Of a stretch of 64,000 nt of DNA, positions 19,690 to 31,990 are shown one piece after another. Numbering within the stretch: position 1 is the first letter of the stretch; each line of letters opens with the position of its first letter. Below the pieces are notes generated by a model, which had not been told where the DNA came from, did no database searches, and saw only the letters and a program-made list of their open reading frames with translations. The DNA is from Labia minor (taxonomy: Eukaryota; Arthropoda; Insecta; Dermaptera; Spongiphoridae), in contig OY720345.1 of NCBI GenBank assembly GCA_963082975.1, positions 1,377,001 through 1,441,000 of the forward strand, given 5' to 3'. The position numbers and the translations under genes were made by a program.

Positions 19690-20344
19690 TATCTATAATA
19701 ATCAAATATCATTTAAATTACTTAATATAATTTATCATAATATAAGTTATCACTTTAATTAAAATAATTTAATATTATTAGATCAGATTTATTGAACATT
19801 TGAATTGGAATAATATATTCTTTAAATTAATCATTTTAAATGAATATTTATTTATTTATTAAAGAACGCAATTGTTTTTAAAATATAAATAATATGTTAA
19901 TAATTTTCAAAATAGAAATACTCTCTTTAATTATATATATATGGGTATACTAGTATAATGTAGGTAGTAATGTATATGAACTTTTGATATTGGAATATTT
20001 GAAAATTATAATTTTTGAAAACAATAATCCTATGATCATCAAAATGAACAAATATTATCATATTTTGTAATAATTAAGCTTAGGTAAATAATTATATATT
20101 CGTATTTCAAAAGGACTAAAAAAAGTTAGGAATATTTTAATTATATTGTATGAATTTTATTTAAACCATGTTGATTAAACCTCTCTTGATGATTTAAACA
20201 AAAGATTACAGAACAATAACAATTCATACAATAGAATAGTAGTGATAAATAAATGAATGAATTTTGTTTTTTTTTTTTTTTTTTTCTAAATAGAATTGTA
20301 ATTTATATAATTTAATTTCCATTTCATTATGATAATGAATTGAG
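19690..20344. other. AT-rich DNA, nothing recognised
   Basis: Low-complexity sequence ending in a poly(T) run at 20267-20285. No open frame of interest. Confidence 0.5.
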
Positions 20345-20740
20345 GAATCAATGATTGAGATTGGGAAGATCTTTTCCAGAAAGGGAGGCGCCCATCCTCC
20401 CCTTCACTCGATGTCACCGATACTGCACAGGTCAACCAATTACTTTGAGCCAAGTACAAACAAACACCGGAACCGGAAGTTGAGCGAGCCAGTTACATCC
20501 AAGCTCTTAGCCAGATTAAGTCTGCGTGCTTGATTTGATTCAAGGCAACAATCACGTAAATCTCCAGCCACTAATTTGGATTGAATGTTTCTAATAATGT
20601 CTTATGTGGTCGACAAGATATATATATATATATATATTGATTTAACAATCGTTCGAGATGGTCACAAGAAGCCTGTTACGACAACCGGATATCGGATGTC
20701 GCCCGTTAATTATCCCCAACTTCTCATCTCGTACATCCGG
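20345..20740. other. Balanced-composition island, candidate cis-regulatory DNA
   Basis: Two blocks (20360-20580 and 20645-20740) of mixed composition, separated by a TA repeat. Motif-like strings include ACAAACAAACACCGG (forkhead-like) and CCGGAAG (Ets-like). No convincing coding frame; the 60- and 108-codon open frames here lack recognisable features. Confidence 0.3.
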
Positions 20741-21355
20741 TTACGGGGAATCTTTCTTCTGTGCAACTTTCTGTTATTCTCCTTTCATAGTTACGCTTTT
20801 CTAATCAAATATTTTGATTTTCTCTTCTCTCTTTCTTTCTCTTTTGAATTAAAAGAAAAGTTTTATTTAAAAGTTCATCTCTACTATGAATTAATTTTAA
20901 TTTCCCTTTAAAATTCAATTTATATTTTAAATTTTATCTAATATACAATTGATTAAAAAAAGAGCTCAAGCTTCAAGCGCCAATCAAATGTAATTTGTTT
21001 CAACATAATATTTTTTCTGTATTATTATTCAAATTAATTAATAATAAATAGTTCTAAAAACAACACCAAACGATCCACGTTGTAAGTATTCTGATCATTT
21101 CATAAAGATTTAAAAAAAATAAAAAAATAAAAAATATTTATCTAGATCCTTTTGATGAATCGTTATTTTTATACCAGAAGATAATTTTTTATACCAAATA
21201 CTCGTATAATTATTTATAGAATTAATTATTGGAAAATTAATGTGAATGAATTCATATATTAATATCAATAATATATTCTAGTAAAAAGAGGGATGTTTGT
21301 GTTTTTTACTTATCTATTTATTCGATTATTTATTATTAGCTATTTTTCAATTTTT
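20741..21355. other. AT-rich DNA, nothing recognised
   Basis: T-rich then A-rich low-complexity sequence. Confidence 0.5.
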
Positions 21356-21986
21356 ACTATCTCGCCAGAGATAGTATTGCGATCATGAAAATTTTCGATG
21401 TTGAGATTTTGATGTTTTTATACGTTTTGAAGGTTCCTGAATCATTTTCACTAAGGTTGAGAAAAATGTCTGTGTGTGTGTATGTGTGTGTGTATGTGTG
21501 TATGTGTGTATGTGTGTATGTATGTAGGCAAGATTACGCAAAAACGGTTTGAGCTAGAATGATGAAATTTGGTACATGGACATTATTCAAAATTCATAGT
21601 TTTCTATCAACTTTTGAGAAATGTAGCTCAACCGGAAGAGGGTCATTACCTACAACGTTTTGATTTTTTTTCCTCTAAAGTGACCGTAAAAATAAAGATA
21701 TATGTTTGATAATTTTTCACATGATTAATAATTATATAAAACTGCTATATATAGAATTTCAGCTTGATTGATTCGCTGAAATTACCAGAATTAATTTTTT
21801 AACACTGAAAATCTCACGCGTCAACACGTGACGTGGTGCCATCAACAAAAAGCCAAACATGCGCTGGTTTAATATTTATTATTTATTATTTATAATTTAT
21901 AATTAATTAAATTTAATTTAAATATAATATATTATGTTATTTAATCCAATTCAAATTGCGAGATAGTCGAGTGGAGACACTCCAGC
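21356..21986 (+). mobile_element. HINE-B (Helentron-like), full length
   Basis: Starts ACTATCTCGCC after TTTTT. The inverse GCGAGATAGT lies near, but not at, the right end (21958). It is followed by a hairpin TGGAG-ACA-CTCCA (21972-21984), the asymmetric arrangement of Helentron-type elements. A TGTG/TATG microsatellite occupies about 21470-21525. The element is non-coding. Copies: 27533-27993 (internal deletion removing the microsatellite), 25343-25469 and 1-80 (5' ends). Confidence 0.75.
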
Positions 21987-22161
21987 TAATTTAAATATGT
22001 ATTTAAAAATATAAAATTAAATAAAAAAAAAATGTTATAATATTTTATCTAATTTTGAATATATATTAAAGTTGTAAGGTAAAATAAATAAAATGTAAAT
22101 ATTTTTTAAAAATAGTTTAATAAAATTAAATATATTTTTAAATTTCAAAAAATGTCAACAA

Positions 22162-22199
<38 letters not shown>

Positions 22200-22679
22200 A
22201 AAGATAAAATCTCAAATCTTTTAATATTTTCGCGTTGTTATTCTTCCAAAGTATTTTTAAAAATTATTTAATAATATTTAAATCGATATTATTAGATAAT
22301 TGATTGTTCATTCATCCTTCTTACTACAAAAAGAGTAAGATTTCAAATTAATTCTCTATTGAAATGCCAATTTTGTGTCTTTCATCTATAATTGTAGTTA
22401 ATTAAACCACTATTTTGTTCAATCATGTCCTTTCCAAAATTAACGAAAATTAGTAATAATGAATTCTTTCATGTGAGTAAATTGGCGATTATTACATAAA
22501 CAGAGTCCTATCTTCATCGTGATTATTAACTTTTAATCATGGACTTGTTATTAAATTCTAATTTACACATTTTGCAATCAGCTATTAATTAAGAGATAGG
22601 CGTTCACATCCATCCATATTATCACATTTACTGAATTAATTAATTTTAAGAAATAAAATGATTAAAGTTGACTGACTTG
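21987..22679. other. AT-rich DNA with TA/TG microsatellite
   Basis: (TA)n(TG)n at 22162-22199; otherwise featureless. Confidence 0.5.
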
Positions 22680-22860
22680 TTTCCTGAGGCGGCAACTAAG
22701 TGTGAAATGCAATTTCTGGTAAAATAGAGAAGGATTTTCATTGAAAGATCCGACCATCCCATTCCGACATATCCCCACTTCTATTCCCTCTACTCCACGG
22801 TTAACTTAGAGCTAACGTATTCACAAAGGGCACGACAAAATTATTCATGATTAAATCCTG
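22680..22860. other. Balanced-composition island
   Basis: About 180 bases of higher complexity (CCTGAGGCGGCAACTAAG; CGACCATCCCATTCCGAC). No coding frame, no other copy in the window. Confidence 0.25.
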
Positions 22861-23769
22861 ATTGAAATGAAAACGCTTAAAGTACTGAAGTGAATATTCA
22901 ACTAGATAAAAAGGACAATTTACATTAAATAAAAAAAAAAACTGAATTAATTTTACTAGCTGTTAGGATCACATACTACTCTACTCTTTAAATTTATTTT
23001 TAATTGTATTATACCTAAGACCTAAGTATAATCTATTTTTAACTTGATGAAGTTTAAATTCTTTATTTCCAAATTAGAATGACCACATAGTTAGCAACAC
23101 AGATAAATGAATTCATATAGGAATAGTAAAAAAATTCTAAATTAATATTAATAATTATTTCTAAGGCATTTTATTTATATTTTCTATTAAAAATATTTAC
23201 TTAAAGGCTTTAAGTTCAATCATTTTTTAGTTATATTTCAAAAATTGTAAACGAAAATGAATATTATTTGTAATTTACAGAGATTTTATACTTGATCTGA
23301 CATTCAAGTTATAATTTGTACTTGATTTTCAAGTAAAGAGCCAATAAAACGCAACGTTTCCAAACGACTTGAAGAAATTTCACATCCGATTAAGTTTGCC
23401 TTGGCTCAGAGAATTCACATTTATTTGAATCGATTGACTCGAAACTCTAATTCTCCAGTCAATATATACTATACTCAAGCCTATATTGTATCAAATATTA
23501 ATACAATAAATATTCAAATATACAACAAGTATTATACGTATAATACTTACATAAGAAATAATTAATTTAATAGTTTTTGTTAAAATGTCGTGAAATAATA
23601 TTAATGCATTTTATTTTAAAAAGAATAATAATCATTAGTAATTATTAATAATTGAAATAAAAATAATAAAATAGATTTCTCTTTTATAGTAGGAGAATAA
23701 TTATCATATCTGATTGATGATTTTTTTGTGGAAAACAAAGTATAAACTTTCAATCACGATTCATCATTC
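22861..23769. other. AT-rich DNA, nothing recognised
   Basis: Includes a modestly GC-richer stretch around 23340-23460 without other signals. Confidence 0.45.
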
Positions 23770-24060
23770 ACGCTTGTTCGAGAGCTTTTGATATAGTATA
23801 TCTAGATAGGCTGGAATGAGACGGGAAAGGGGCGTAGGTGTGGACGTGTATTTGTGTATAAGTCCGGTTCACGTGGAATGAGTTTGCGTTTAAGTCTCCA
23901 CACCCCAATAGAAGAGAGCGCCACCCATTAATCACGACAGGGTGGAAGAAGGGTTGAGGGTCTTTCGACGGTCTGAATTCGGGGACACCCCTGTGACCCA
24001 TACCTTCATTTGTTACCCACGAGTGACATGTCATTACTTGAGAAGGCACTCACCTCATTC
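23770..24060. other. Balanced-composition island with possible splice donor
   Basis: About 290 bases of mixed sequence with an open minus-strand frame of 93 codons. At its right edge the minus strand reads ATGAG|GTGAGTGCC, a good donor context. The peptide resembles nothing I recognise, so an exon, a regulatory element or chance all remain possible. Confidence 0.25.
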
Positions 24061-24847
24061 CAAGCTTTCTCTGTAACACTTGCCAAATAAACAGACATCA
24101 CTTTTATTATAAAATAAAAAAAAAAAAACACAAAAACAAAGAAAAAATACCTATACCCACATTAAATTGAAACTTTGATTTGTATTTATAAAGAAGAACA
24201 TTTTTATATTTACAAAAACTAATCTAGAATTTGATAAAATTTGAAATAATTTTTAAAATTCTTATAAATATCAACATAATATTATTATTTTTAAAAACGT
24301 TTCTATATATGTAAGATAGAATAATCTTAATAATATATATATATATATATATATGTCAATTTTCGTAATGGAAATCGATAAACTGGTTCTTTTATGGTTA
24401 TCGCTAATCACTAAAGAATTTTGTCAGCAAAATTGTTCCAATAGCAATTCAATACGAAACATTTCTCTACTGGGAAAGTTTTTCGTTTCGTTTTTCTTTT
24501 TTTTTGTCAGCAAAGCCTTTAGAACTTATAAAACAATAATGATGGTACAGAAAATAAAGTAAAAATAAAGAATTTAATAGATGGACTGGAGAAAGATTAT
24601 TGGTTTACAAGAATAATCGTTTCTATTCCTTGATGGGACCTAAAATTAATAAAACACAAAGATCGTTGATAGAATTCGGATAATCCTTAATATAATATTC
24701 TACTAACAATAAGTATATTAAAGAGAGGTTTGGAGAGGTATAAATAAAAGTCAATATAGCTTCAAATTAAAGAAATTAAACTATCGAATCCTTATTATTA
24801 ATTCATCATGTTTTATGAATTTTATTAAATATGTAACGATGTCCCTT
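24061..24847. other. AT-rich DNA, nothing recognised
   Basis: (TA)n at 24333-24353; a 69-codon open frame at 24353 starts inside this microsatellite and is unsupported. Confidence 0.5.
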
Positions 24848-25153
24848 GAACACTCCCATGTGAAATACCAACTTCAGAGGCAATATTATTGATGGTTGTT
24901 CGTCTGTCCGCACGCACAATTTGTCGAATGCGCTCAACATTGTCGTCTGTAGTGGAAGTGGAAGGCCGCCCAGTCCGAACGTCATCATCAATTGTTGTGC
25001 GACCGTCGCGAAAACGCTTATGCCACTCGTAAACTGCTGTTTTCTTCATCGCAGATTTCCGTATGCTTTTTTTAGCATCTCAAGAGTCTCCGAGGGTGAT
25101 TTCTCCAGCAACACACAGAATTTAATATTGCCACGCTGCTCTAATGACGACAT
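24848..25153 (-). pseudogene. Mariner transposase, N-terminal fragment
   Basis: Starts MSSLEQRGNIKFCVLLEKSP, with a typical KSPSET..ML..AYG segment. A one-base frameshift near 25050-25055 separates this from MKKTAVYEWHKRFRDGR, then DDVRTGRPSTSTTDDNVERI, RQIVRADRRTTINNIASEVG and ISHGSVQ. This is the paired HTH DNA-binding domain of mariner transposase (normal length about 345 residues). Everything after ISHGSVQ, including the catalytic residues, is missing. It is inactive. Confidence 0.85.
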
Positions 25154-25340
25154 TGCACAATAAAGAAACTACGATCTACAATATTAAACACCGAACGCAC
25201 GGAACCAACTACAACTGCCTGCTAACCTCAAAAGCACATTCACTACCAGTTATGCCAACCTCACAAACAAAAATTTCCCTTTCAGCTAAGAAATACTTGA
25301 CTATAAGCGACCATTCCGCGAACTTTTTGACCCTACCTCG
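24848..25340 (-). mobile_element. Mariner element, 5' half
   Basis: Right boundary TA at 25341-25342; the minus strand then starts CGAGGTAGGGTCAAAAAGTT, a mariner inverted repeat. It is followed by an untranslated leader and the start of the transposase at 25153. The element breaks off near 24848 just after the helix-turn-helix region, so the catalytic DDD part and the other inverted repeat are gone. Confidence 0.8.
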
Positions 25341-25342
25341 TA

Positions 25343-25469
25343 TACACACAGAGAGAGATTTTTCTCAACCTTAGTGAAAATGATTCAGGGATCTTCAAAA
25401 CGTATAAAAACATCAAAATCTCGACATCGAAAATTTTCGTGATCGCAATACTATCTCTGGTAAGATAGT
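25343..25469 (-). mobile_element. HINE-B 5' end interrupted by mariner
   Basis: Minus strand starts ACTATCTTACCAGAGATAG at 25469 and runs colinear with 21356-21470 to the (TG/GA) microsatellite, where the mariner inverted repeat begins after TA. The part of HINE-B beyond the mariner is not present. Confidence 0.7.
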
Positions 25470-25474
25470 AAAAA

Positions 25475-27293
25475 AGGTTGCTTATCCCTGAACTAAAATG
25501 AAGGGAAGTTGCCATAAAGGCAGTGATTCTCAACCTTTTTTTTTTACCGCAGCACACTTTTAACGGTTTAAAAATTTCGAGGCACACAAAGAAAAAGATA
25601 AGTGTAAAAGTTTACCATATTAAAAAAAAGTAGTCCCAAAAACTGTTTACCTTTTTTTTTTTTTTAGAACCAAATTGAAAAAATTTAGAAAAAAAAGTTT
25701 AAAAGCCTCGTAATGTTATTTACCTGATTATACTTTTATTTGAAAGATTAATTTGGTATTTTGGATGAAAGAGTTTAATTTATCTATAATTTTTGACAGA
25801 AAATTATCTATTGTATTACATATAATATATAGGTTGGGTGAAGGAGTCAGTCAAAAGAGCTTTATTTAGATTGTGTATGATAAATATATATAATACTTTT
25901 TTTTATTTTTTTATGTGATGTAGATTTGTAGATTTTCTAAATTGATTAATTGCGTATTTAATTAATGAGAGATAATAATTTTTTGTAAGAATAAATATCT
26001 TGTCTCTACTAAAATATATATTTTATTAATATTAGTTTTATTATATATATATAATAGATATAATGAAATTTCATTATCTATTCTTAATATTTTGTTAAGA
26101 GGGTAAGAATGACAAGTTAGAAACCCCTTTCGTAATCGGTCCTTAAATTCCTTTTCAATTTATAGGCATGCTTCTTAGAAATAGCGGACCGCTCTAATAT
26201 AGACTTTCAACTTTTATCGATATTTTTTTAATAAATAAAATAAATATTTAATTTGTATAAATAAATAAAATTTTAAATAAATAAAATATATATCAATTGA
26301 TATTATTTTCGTTTTTATTATTACATTTATTAATTTTAAACTTAAATTTAAATGTTTGATCTCCTTAGAATATTAAAGATTTTTTTCCTTAGGAAAATGA
26401 TGATATTTATTAATTTTTTAATTATCTAATATTAATTGACATTTATTTATTATTTTTAAATGTTTTAAAAAAAATGAATATTATCGAATATTTATAATGT
26501 GAGTAAAATAAAACAAGCATCATATATGTATGTAGCTGGAGTAATCCAATCTATTATTTCTCAACAGAAATAAGAAATAAATTCAATTTATAGAATAAAA
26601 GTGATAAATAACTTTATAAGAAGAAAGATATTATATTAAAATATAATAGAACTTGTATGGAACATTTTTGAAAAGATTAAAATAATATATATATTTGTAA
26701 TAATTAATTTGTAATATTCATAATGAGAGCATTCAAATATTAAAATTGTTATAATCTTATAATTAAGAATGAAATGAGTGTGTGTAAGAGCAAATAGTTA
26801 TTAATTACCTGGTAAGGCTAACCCAAGCGTGTTGTCTTATTCACTGTGCAATGGAAACTAAATATAATAGAAATAAAACGTTTTATATTTTTGTTATCTA
26901 TTTCCAATGAATTGGCCGAAAGGCTTATCGTCCAATCGCCCAATGAAAAAAAAAAAAAGAATTGCCCGAATTGTACTAGAAAAGCTCATTTATTTTCTCT
27001 AAATACTTAATTTCATTTTTTAATATCACTATTCAAAAAAAAAATAGTATTTATATTAAATATCAATAAATGAAAATATATTTATAATAAGATTTAATAA
27101 TTAATTTCCACACTAAGTATATTTATTAAAGGACGGCACATTAAAATCAGTAATTATTCAAATATAAAATATTATATATTACTTATATGTACTTATTAAA
27201 TGAAAATAAAGTTGTAATATTGTATTAATATCTTAAAAGTCTTTGCTTAGAAAAACAGTGTTATAAATGAAATATAAACTGCCTAGAAAAAAG

Positions 27294-27335
<42 letters not shown>

Positions 27336-27532
27336 TATTTATATAGATAATAATGTTTAAAGTATGCTGGTTAATGCATCAGATACTGTAAATGGATATA
27401 GAAATTCTCACCTCTTTTTTAATATTTTTGATCATTTTTCTTTTTTTTTTAGATTTTTATTTTTGTATATTTTTTTATTTTATTATTTGTGGTATAAGAG
27501 AGGAAACAAAGACCTTAAATTTACCTATTTTC
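25475..27532. other. AT-rich DNA, no gene seen
   Basis: Several homopolymers and a (TTA)n tract at 27294-27334. Slightly GC-richer bits at 26100-26215 and 26805-26960 have no coding features. Confidence 0.5.
27294..27334. repeat. (TTA)n microsatellite
   Basis: About 13 ATT/TTA units. Confidence 0.9.
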
Positions 27533-27993
27533 ACTATCTCGAGTCAAGATTACGCTAAAACGGTTTCAACTAGAATAATGCAATTTGGTACACGGACATT
27601 ATTCAATATTCGTAGTTTTCTATCAACTTTTGAGAAATGTAGCTCTTTCGGAAGAGAGTCATTACCTACCACGTTTTCATTATTTTTCCACTAAACTGAC
27701 CGTAAAAATAAACATATATTTGTTTGATAGTTTTTCACATGATTAAAAATTGTATAAAACTGCTATTGGTATAGAATTTCAGCTTGATTGAATCGTTGAA
27801 AGTACCGCAATTTATTTTTTAACACTGCAAATCACGCGCCAGCACGTGACGTGGTGCCATCAACAAAGAGCCAAACACGCACTGATTTAATAAATATTAT
27901 TTATTAATTTTAATTTATAATTTAATTTAAATATATTATATGTTAATTAATCCAATTCAAATTAGCGAGATAGTCGAGGTGAGACACTCCAGA
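27533..27993 (+). mobile_element. HINE-B copy lacking the microsatellite
   Basis: ACTATCTCGAG joins directly to TCAAGATTACGC, skipping about 155 bp present in the copy at 21356. The remainder matches to GCGAGATAGTCGAG and GAGACACTCCAG at the right end. Shared blocks include TTCTATCAACTTTTGAGAAA and CACGTGACGTGGTGCCATCA. Confidence 0.75.
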
Positions 27994-28369
27994 TTTTTTT
28001 GTTAATAATATAAGTTATTTCATTACTTTACTCTCGTTTATTTTTATAGCAAATAGAAATGAAGGCAAATTATCAACAATTTTTTATGTTATTTATTTAT
28101 TTATTTATTTTTATAAATAAAATAGAAAAAAAAATAATTCATTTAAAGTTGATAATATAATTTTTATCCTATTTCAATATACTAATAAAATAAAAGTTAT
28201 ACAGAGTTTGAATATCCAAAATAGAACATGAATAAAATTAAATTCTATCTATGTACTTATTACTCTTACTATTGATTTTAAAAGAATAAAACAAAAAATA
28301 ATTAAATTAATTAAAAAATAAAATAATAATAATAATAATAATAATAATGTGGTATATCAAATGAGTTAG
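27994..28369. other. AT-rich DNA with (AAT)n
   Basis: (AAT)n at 28323-28347; nothing else recognised. Confidence 0.5.
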
Positions 28370-28650
28370 TAAGTATCGACTCGGGATTATCTTATCATTG
28401 TGATAAATGATTGACAGCTTCGCCAGCGGCCCGAATGCAGATTTCGCATGAATGGCGGATAGAAAAATGACAAATGATGCAATTATTGCATGAACAAATA
28501 CTTTACTTCTATCACTGTATTGGTGTCTGGTATTTTTTTTGTCGTTGTCGTTGTTGTTGTTGTTGTTATCAACAGATGAGAATTGCATTGTGCACATTTA
28601 GTGTTGCGTATAGCAAAGAGAATTGGAAGCCGACCAAAGCGAATTTGATA
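28370..28650. promoter_or_regulatory. Candidate non-coding regulatory island with PBX/MEIS-like site
   Basis: Mixed-composition block containing TGATTGACAG (28407-28416), an exact match to the composite Exd/Pbx-Hth/Meis site. Nearby are TGATGCAATTATTGCATGA (an inverted repeat, 28475-28493) and a (GTT)n tract at 28540-28568. There is no coding signal. Regulatory function is inferred from motif content only. Confidence 0.3.
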
Positions 28651-29656
28651 AATTGAATTAAATTTTCAATTCTAACAACTAATCCCACTTGGTTTAAAAT
28701 TTCAAATGAATCCCCACCAGTAATACGATATGCGACAAAGACTTATAATCCATTGTATTAAATAATAGATGGATGTTGTTCAATGAAATGAGGTAATGGT
28801 GTCCCGGAAAAATAAAACTAATCCCGAGGGATCAGTTTTTCAAGATAAATGATTTTTCATTAAATTAGAGAGAAGGATGTTCGTAATTTTTTGGATTAAT
28901 TTTAATTCATTTTTTTTATCAATAATTTCAAAATACACCATCCAAACTGCAAAAGCAATCATTTTATTTTGAATTTTTTTTTCCAAATTAAATGCCGATA
29001 ATTATATTTATAGTTAAATTAGTCAGATTTACATAATGTAATTAGTAAGCCTAGTATTCATTAACCGAGATTATCAATTCTAAATGTTAAAAAATTACAT
29101 GAAAAACTTTTACTCATAATATAAAATGGAGATTATTTTAAAATCCAAAATACATCGATTAAATTTAAAAGAATAATATAAGGTGGTTAGTTAACAAGTT
29201 GAAACTATAATTCTTATGATAAATCATATCACTAGCAGCTTTGAAAAATAATCAAAAAGATTCACAAATAGTTTTTACAAACTGAAGGAAGTTGACTCTT
29301 AAAGATGACAAACAAAATGAAATATACGTAAAATTTTAGAAAGTTCATTGTTTCTCATATTCTAACTTACCATACCTTCCCATCTTTTAAACTCAATAAA
29401 GATTAACGATTACAATTAAATAAACCATGATAAAAAAAAATATTAATTCTTTTTAATAGATCTATTGAATTATATTTAAAGATATTTCGTTTTTATAATA
29501 ATTTAAGAGTATATATGGTTACTTATTATTAATTTTAATATATTAAAATATAAATTTTGAAGAATTGTTATTTCAGAAGTTTAAATTAAATATTATTGAC
29601 CGGTTTGTTGGAAACATGCCTTCTCTGAGGATTATAATATCTAATTTAAATGAGAC

Positions 29657-29692
<36 letters not shown>

Positions 29693-31490
29693 GGGCAGGT
29701 ACTAGAGTGAAACATATGAAATCTTGAAAAAGTGGACACTGAAGTTAGCGCCCCTAGTAGCGACCCCATGTAACAAATTAAAAAAAAAAGCTTGTCAGCT
29801 TATTTAGAAAGAATATTGGGAATTAAAAAATTGTAGAATTTTTAGTTAAGTGAAAAATTATCTATTTGGAGATACATATAACTAACATTGCAGCAATCAA
29901 TTATGCTTTTTCAATGTTAGATTTATATTCAAATAAATAAATTTTCACTTAACTGAAAATTCCACAATCTTTTATGTAATTTACATTTTTTTTTAATTCT
30001 TACTATACTTTAACTATACTATATACTTTTTATGAATTCTAACTATATAAATACATAGTTTGTTTTTTTTACAAGTAATATTCAATCTGTTGACAATAAT
30101 AAAATGATTAACGTTTTGGTCTTTATTTGGTATTTTTGAAGAAAAAACAATATATTACTTGTTAAAAAATTGATGCATCATAAAAAATGATAAATTTTAA
30201 TTAATAAAATCCAAAAAAAAAAAATATTTCTATCCTCTTTATCCGGTGCTGGTGTGCGTGTGTGTGTCATCAGGAATAGTGGATTTGTAGTTTGCAGATT
30301 ATTGGTCAATTTCTTTCCCGACTGACTAACTAGTCATAAATAACTAATAAATTCCTCCATTCACTAATAGTGAATGAAATATAGTTTTGAACATGTTGAT
30401 TGTGTATAAATTGATTCATACAATCAATAAAAAAATTGTGCCAAACTTCTATGTTCTTTTTATTTTATAAACAAAGTTAATCAATGAAGATAAATCTTCG
30501 TTATCTTTTTTAGTTTTATTGACCTCCTTACCAGGCCTTATAGAAAATAATTTACTCAGTAAATAAATTAATTTTGTTTTTCTTTCTTCTAATTTTAGTT
30601 TTTTTTTTTTTTTTTATTTTTGATAGAGAGATGAAATCAAAACAGCTTTACAAGATGCAATCTGTTTTAAAAGCGTAATGAAAAATTTCTCTATCCTTTT
30701 TTTTTTCTCTTGGTCTCCCATCCTCTCTCTCCACCCTTTGAATTCCATCTGCACTTAAATTTATTATTTGGATTTGTTTAATATATATTTTTTTCTCCTC
30801 GCAAAAACCTCTTACAAATCATCTTGTCACTTTTATAAACAATTTGTTAAAATACTCATACTTGGCATGAAAAAAAGGAATAAAATCTCATTTTTGCTAA
30901 GACATATTAAAATGACATTTTTATTTTATATTCATGTGTTCTCATCCCTTTATTATTATTATTTTTTTTCTTTTCTAACATACTTGAACCATCCAGCAAG
31001 TCACATTTTCCGAATTTGTTTATTAAAATACTGTGGAAAATATTTCCTTTTAAAAATCATTTTCATTGGAGAAAATTCAATTTAAATATTCATATAAAAT
31101 ATAAGTTATAAGATAGCTTTTCTTCAAGTCTCTTGTCAACAAGCCATGAACTCTGAAGATATTATAATAATTTGTAGTTAATTAAAATAACTTTTTGAAG
31201 TTTTTTAACTCAAATAATTTAATTAAAATTAAATTTTGGCTTGTGGCTTTTTAACTGAACTGCTAATGTAATTTTTTTTAAATTTTCATATGTAAAAAAT
31301 AATATTTAAGTAATTAATAAGGAAACCACAATAAACAAATAAGAATCATAATAAATAAAATTAAATAAATTATGACTATTTACTTGTGTAATGTAGGAAC
31401 TTGTATTTTTTAATACGTATGTATATATAAATATATATATATATATATACTAGTCCAAGAAAAAATTGGATTAAAAGAATGAAGTATATA
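28651..31490. other. AT-rich DNA, no gene seen
   Basis: Includes (TG)n at 29660-29690 and a slightly GC-richer scrap at 29693-29782. About 29850-29995 contains an imperfect inverted stretch (TTAAGTGAAAATT / CATTTTCACTTAA type). The 105-codon open frame at 30768 is hydrophobic low-complexity. Confidence 0.5.
29660..29690. repeat. (TG)n microsatellite
   Basis: About 15 uninterrupted TG units. Confidence 0.9.
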
Positions 31491-31589
31491 TATACGAGGG
31501 TGGCCTGAAAAGTTTCCGACCTGACCAAGAAAAACGATGTTTTTCAATTTTTATTTTATTTTATTTTTCAAAATTCAAGATAATTGAGA

Positions 31590-31990
31590 CCTGTACGATG
31601 TCAGCTGAACGTGTGCGAAATATTTTGCAAAACCATTTGAATATGGAAAGCTGTGTACAACGTGGGTGCCGCATTTCCTAACGTTAGACCAAAAATTGCT
31701 TCGAAAAACCATTTCTAACGACAATTTGGCGCTGTAGGCGTAATCCAAACGAATTTTTGCGTCGATTCATGACTGTTAATGAGACTTAAATTAAATTAAA
31801 TCAAATTTAATTAATTAATTAAATAATTTATTAATTAAATAAATTAATTAATTAATTAAATAATTTATTAATTAATTAAATAAATAATTTATTAATTAAT
31901 TAAATAATTTATTAATTAAATAAATAATTTATTAATTAATTAAATTAATTAGAACACCGTTATGAGAAATGTATCAGTGTTGATGGAGAT
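31590..31990 (+). pseudogene. Mariner transposase remnants
   Basis: 31590-31785 gives TMSAERVRNILQNHLNMESC, then after a frame change DQKLLRKTISNDNLAL, RNPNEFLRRFMTVNET. This corresponds to the end of the HTH domain through the first catalytic-Asp region (VDET in active copies, VNET here). After the AT array, about 31970-32000 reads C(I/S)VDGDYVEKYSKKK, close to the C terminus. The core DDD region is missing and stops are present. Confidence 0.8.
31785..31950. repeat. TTAATTAA-type tandem array inside mariner
   Basis: About 165 bp of repeated TTAATTAATTAAATAATTTA units replacing the deleted transposase centre. Confidence 0.85.

Noticed and set aside
27364-27694. 64- and 100-codon frames
   Set aside because: Hydrophobic low-complexity sequence that continues into the HINE-B repeat.
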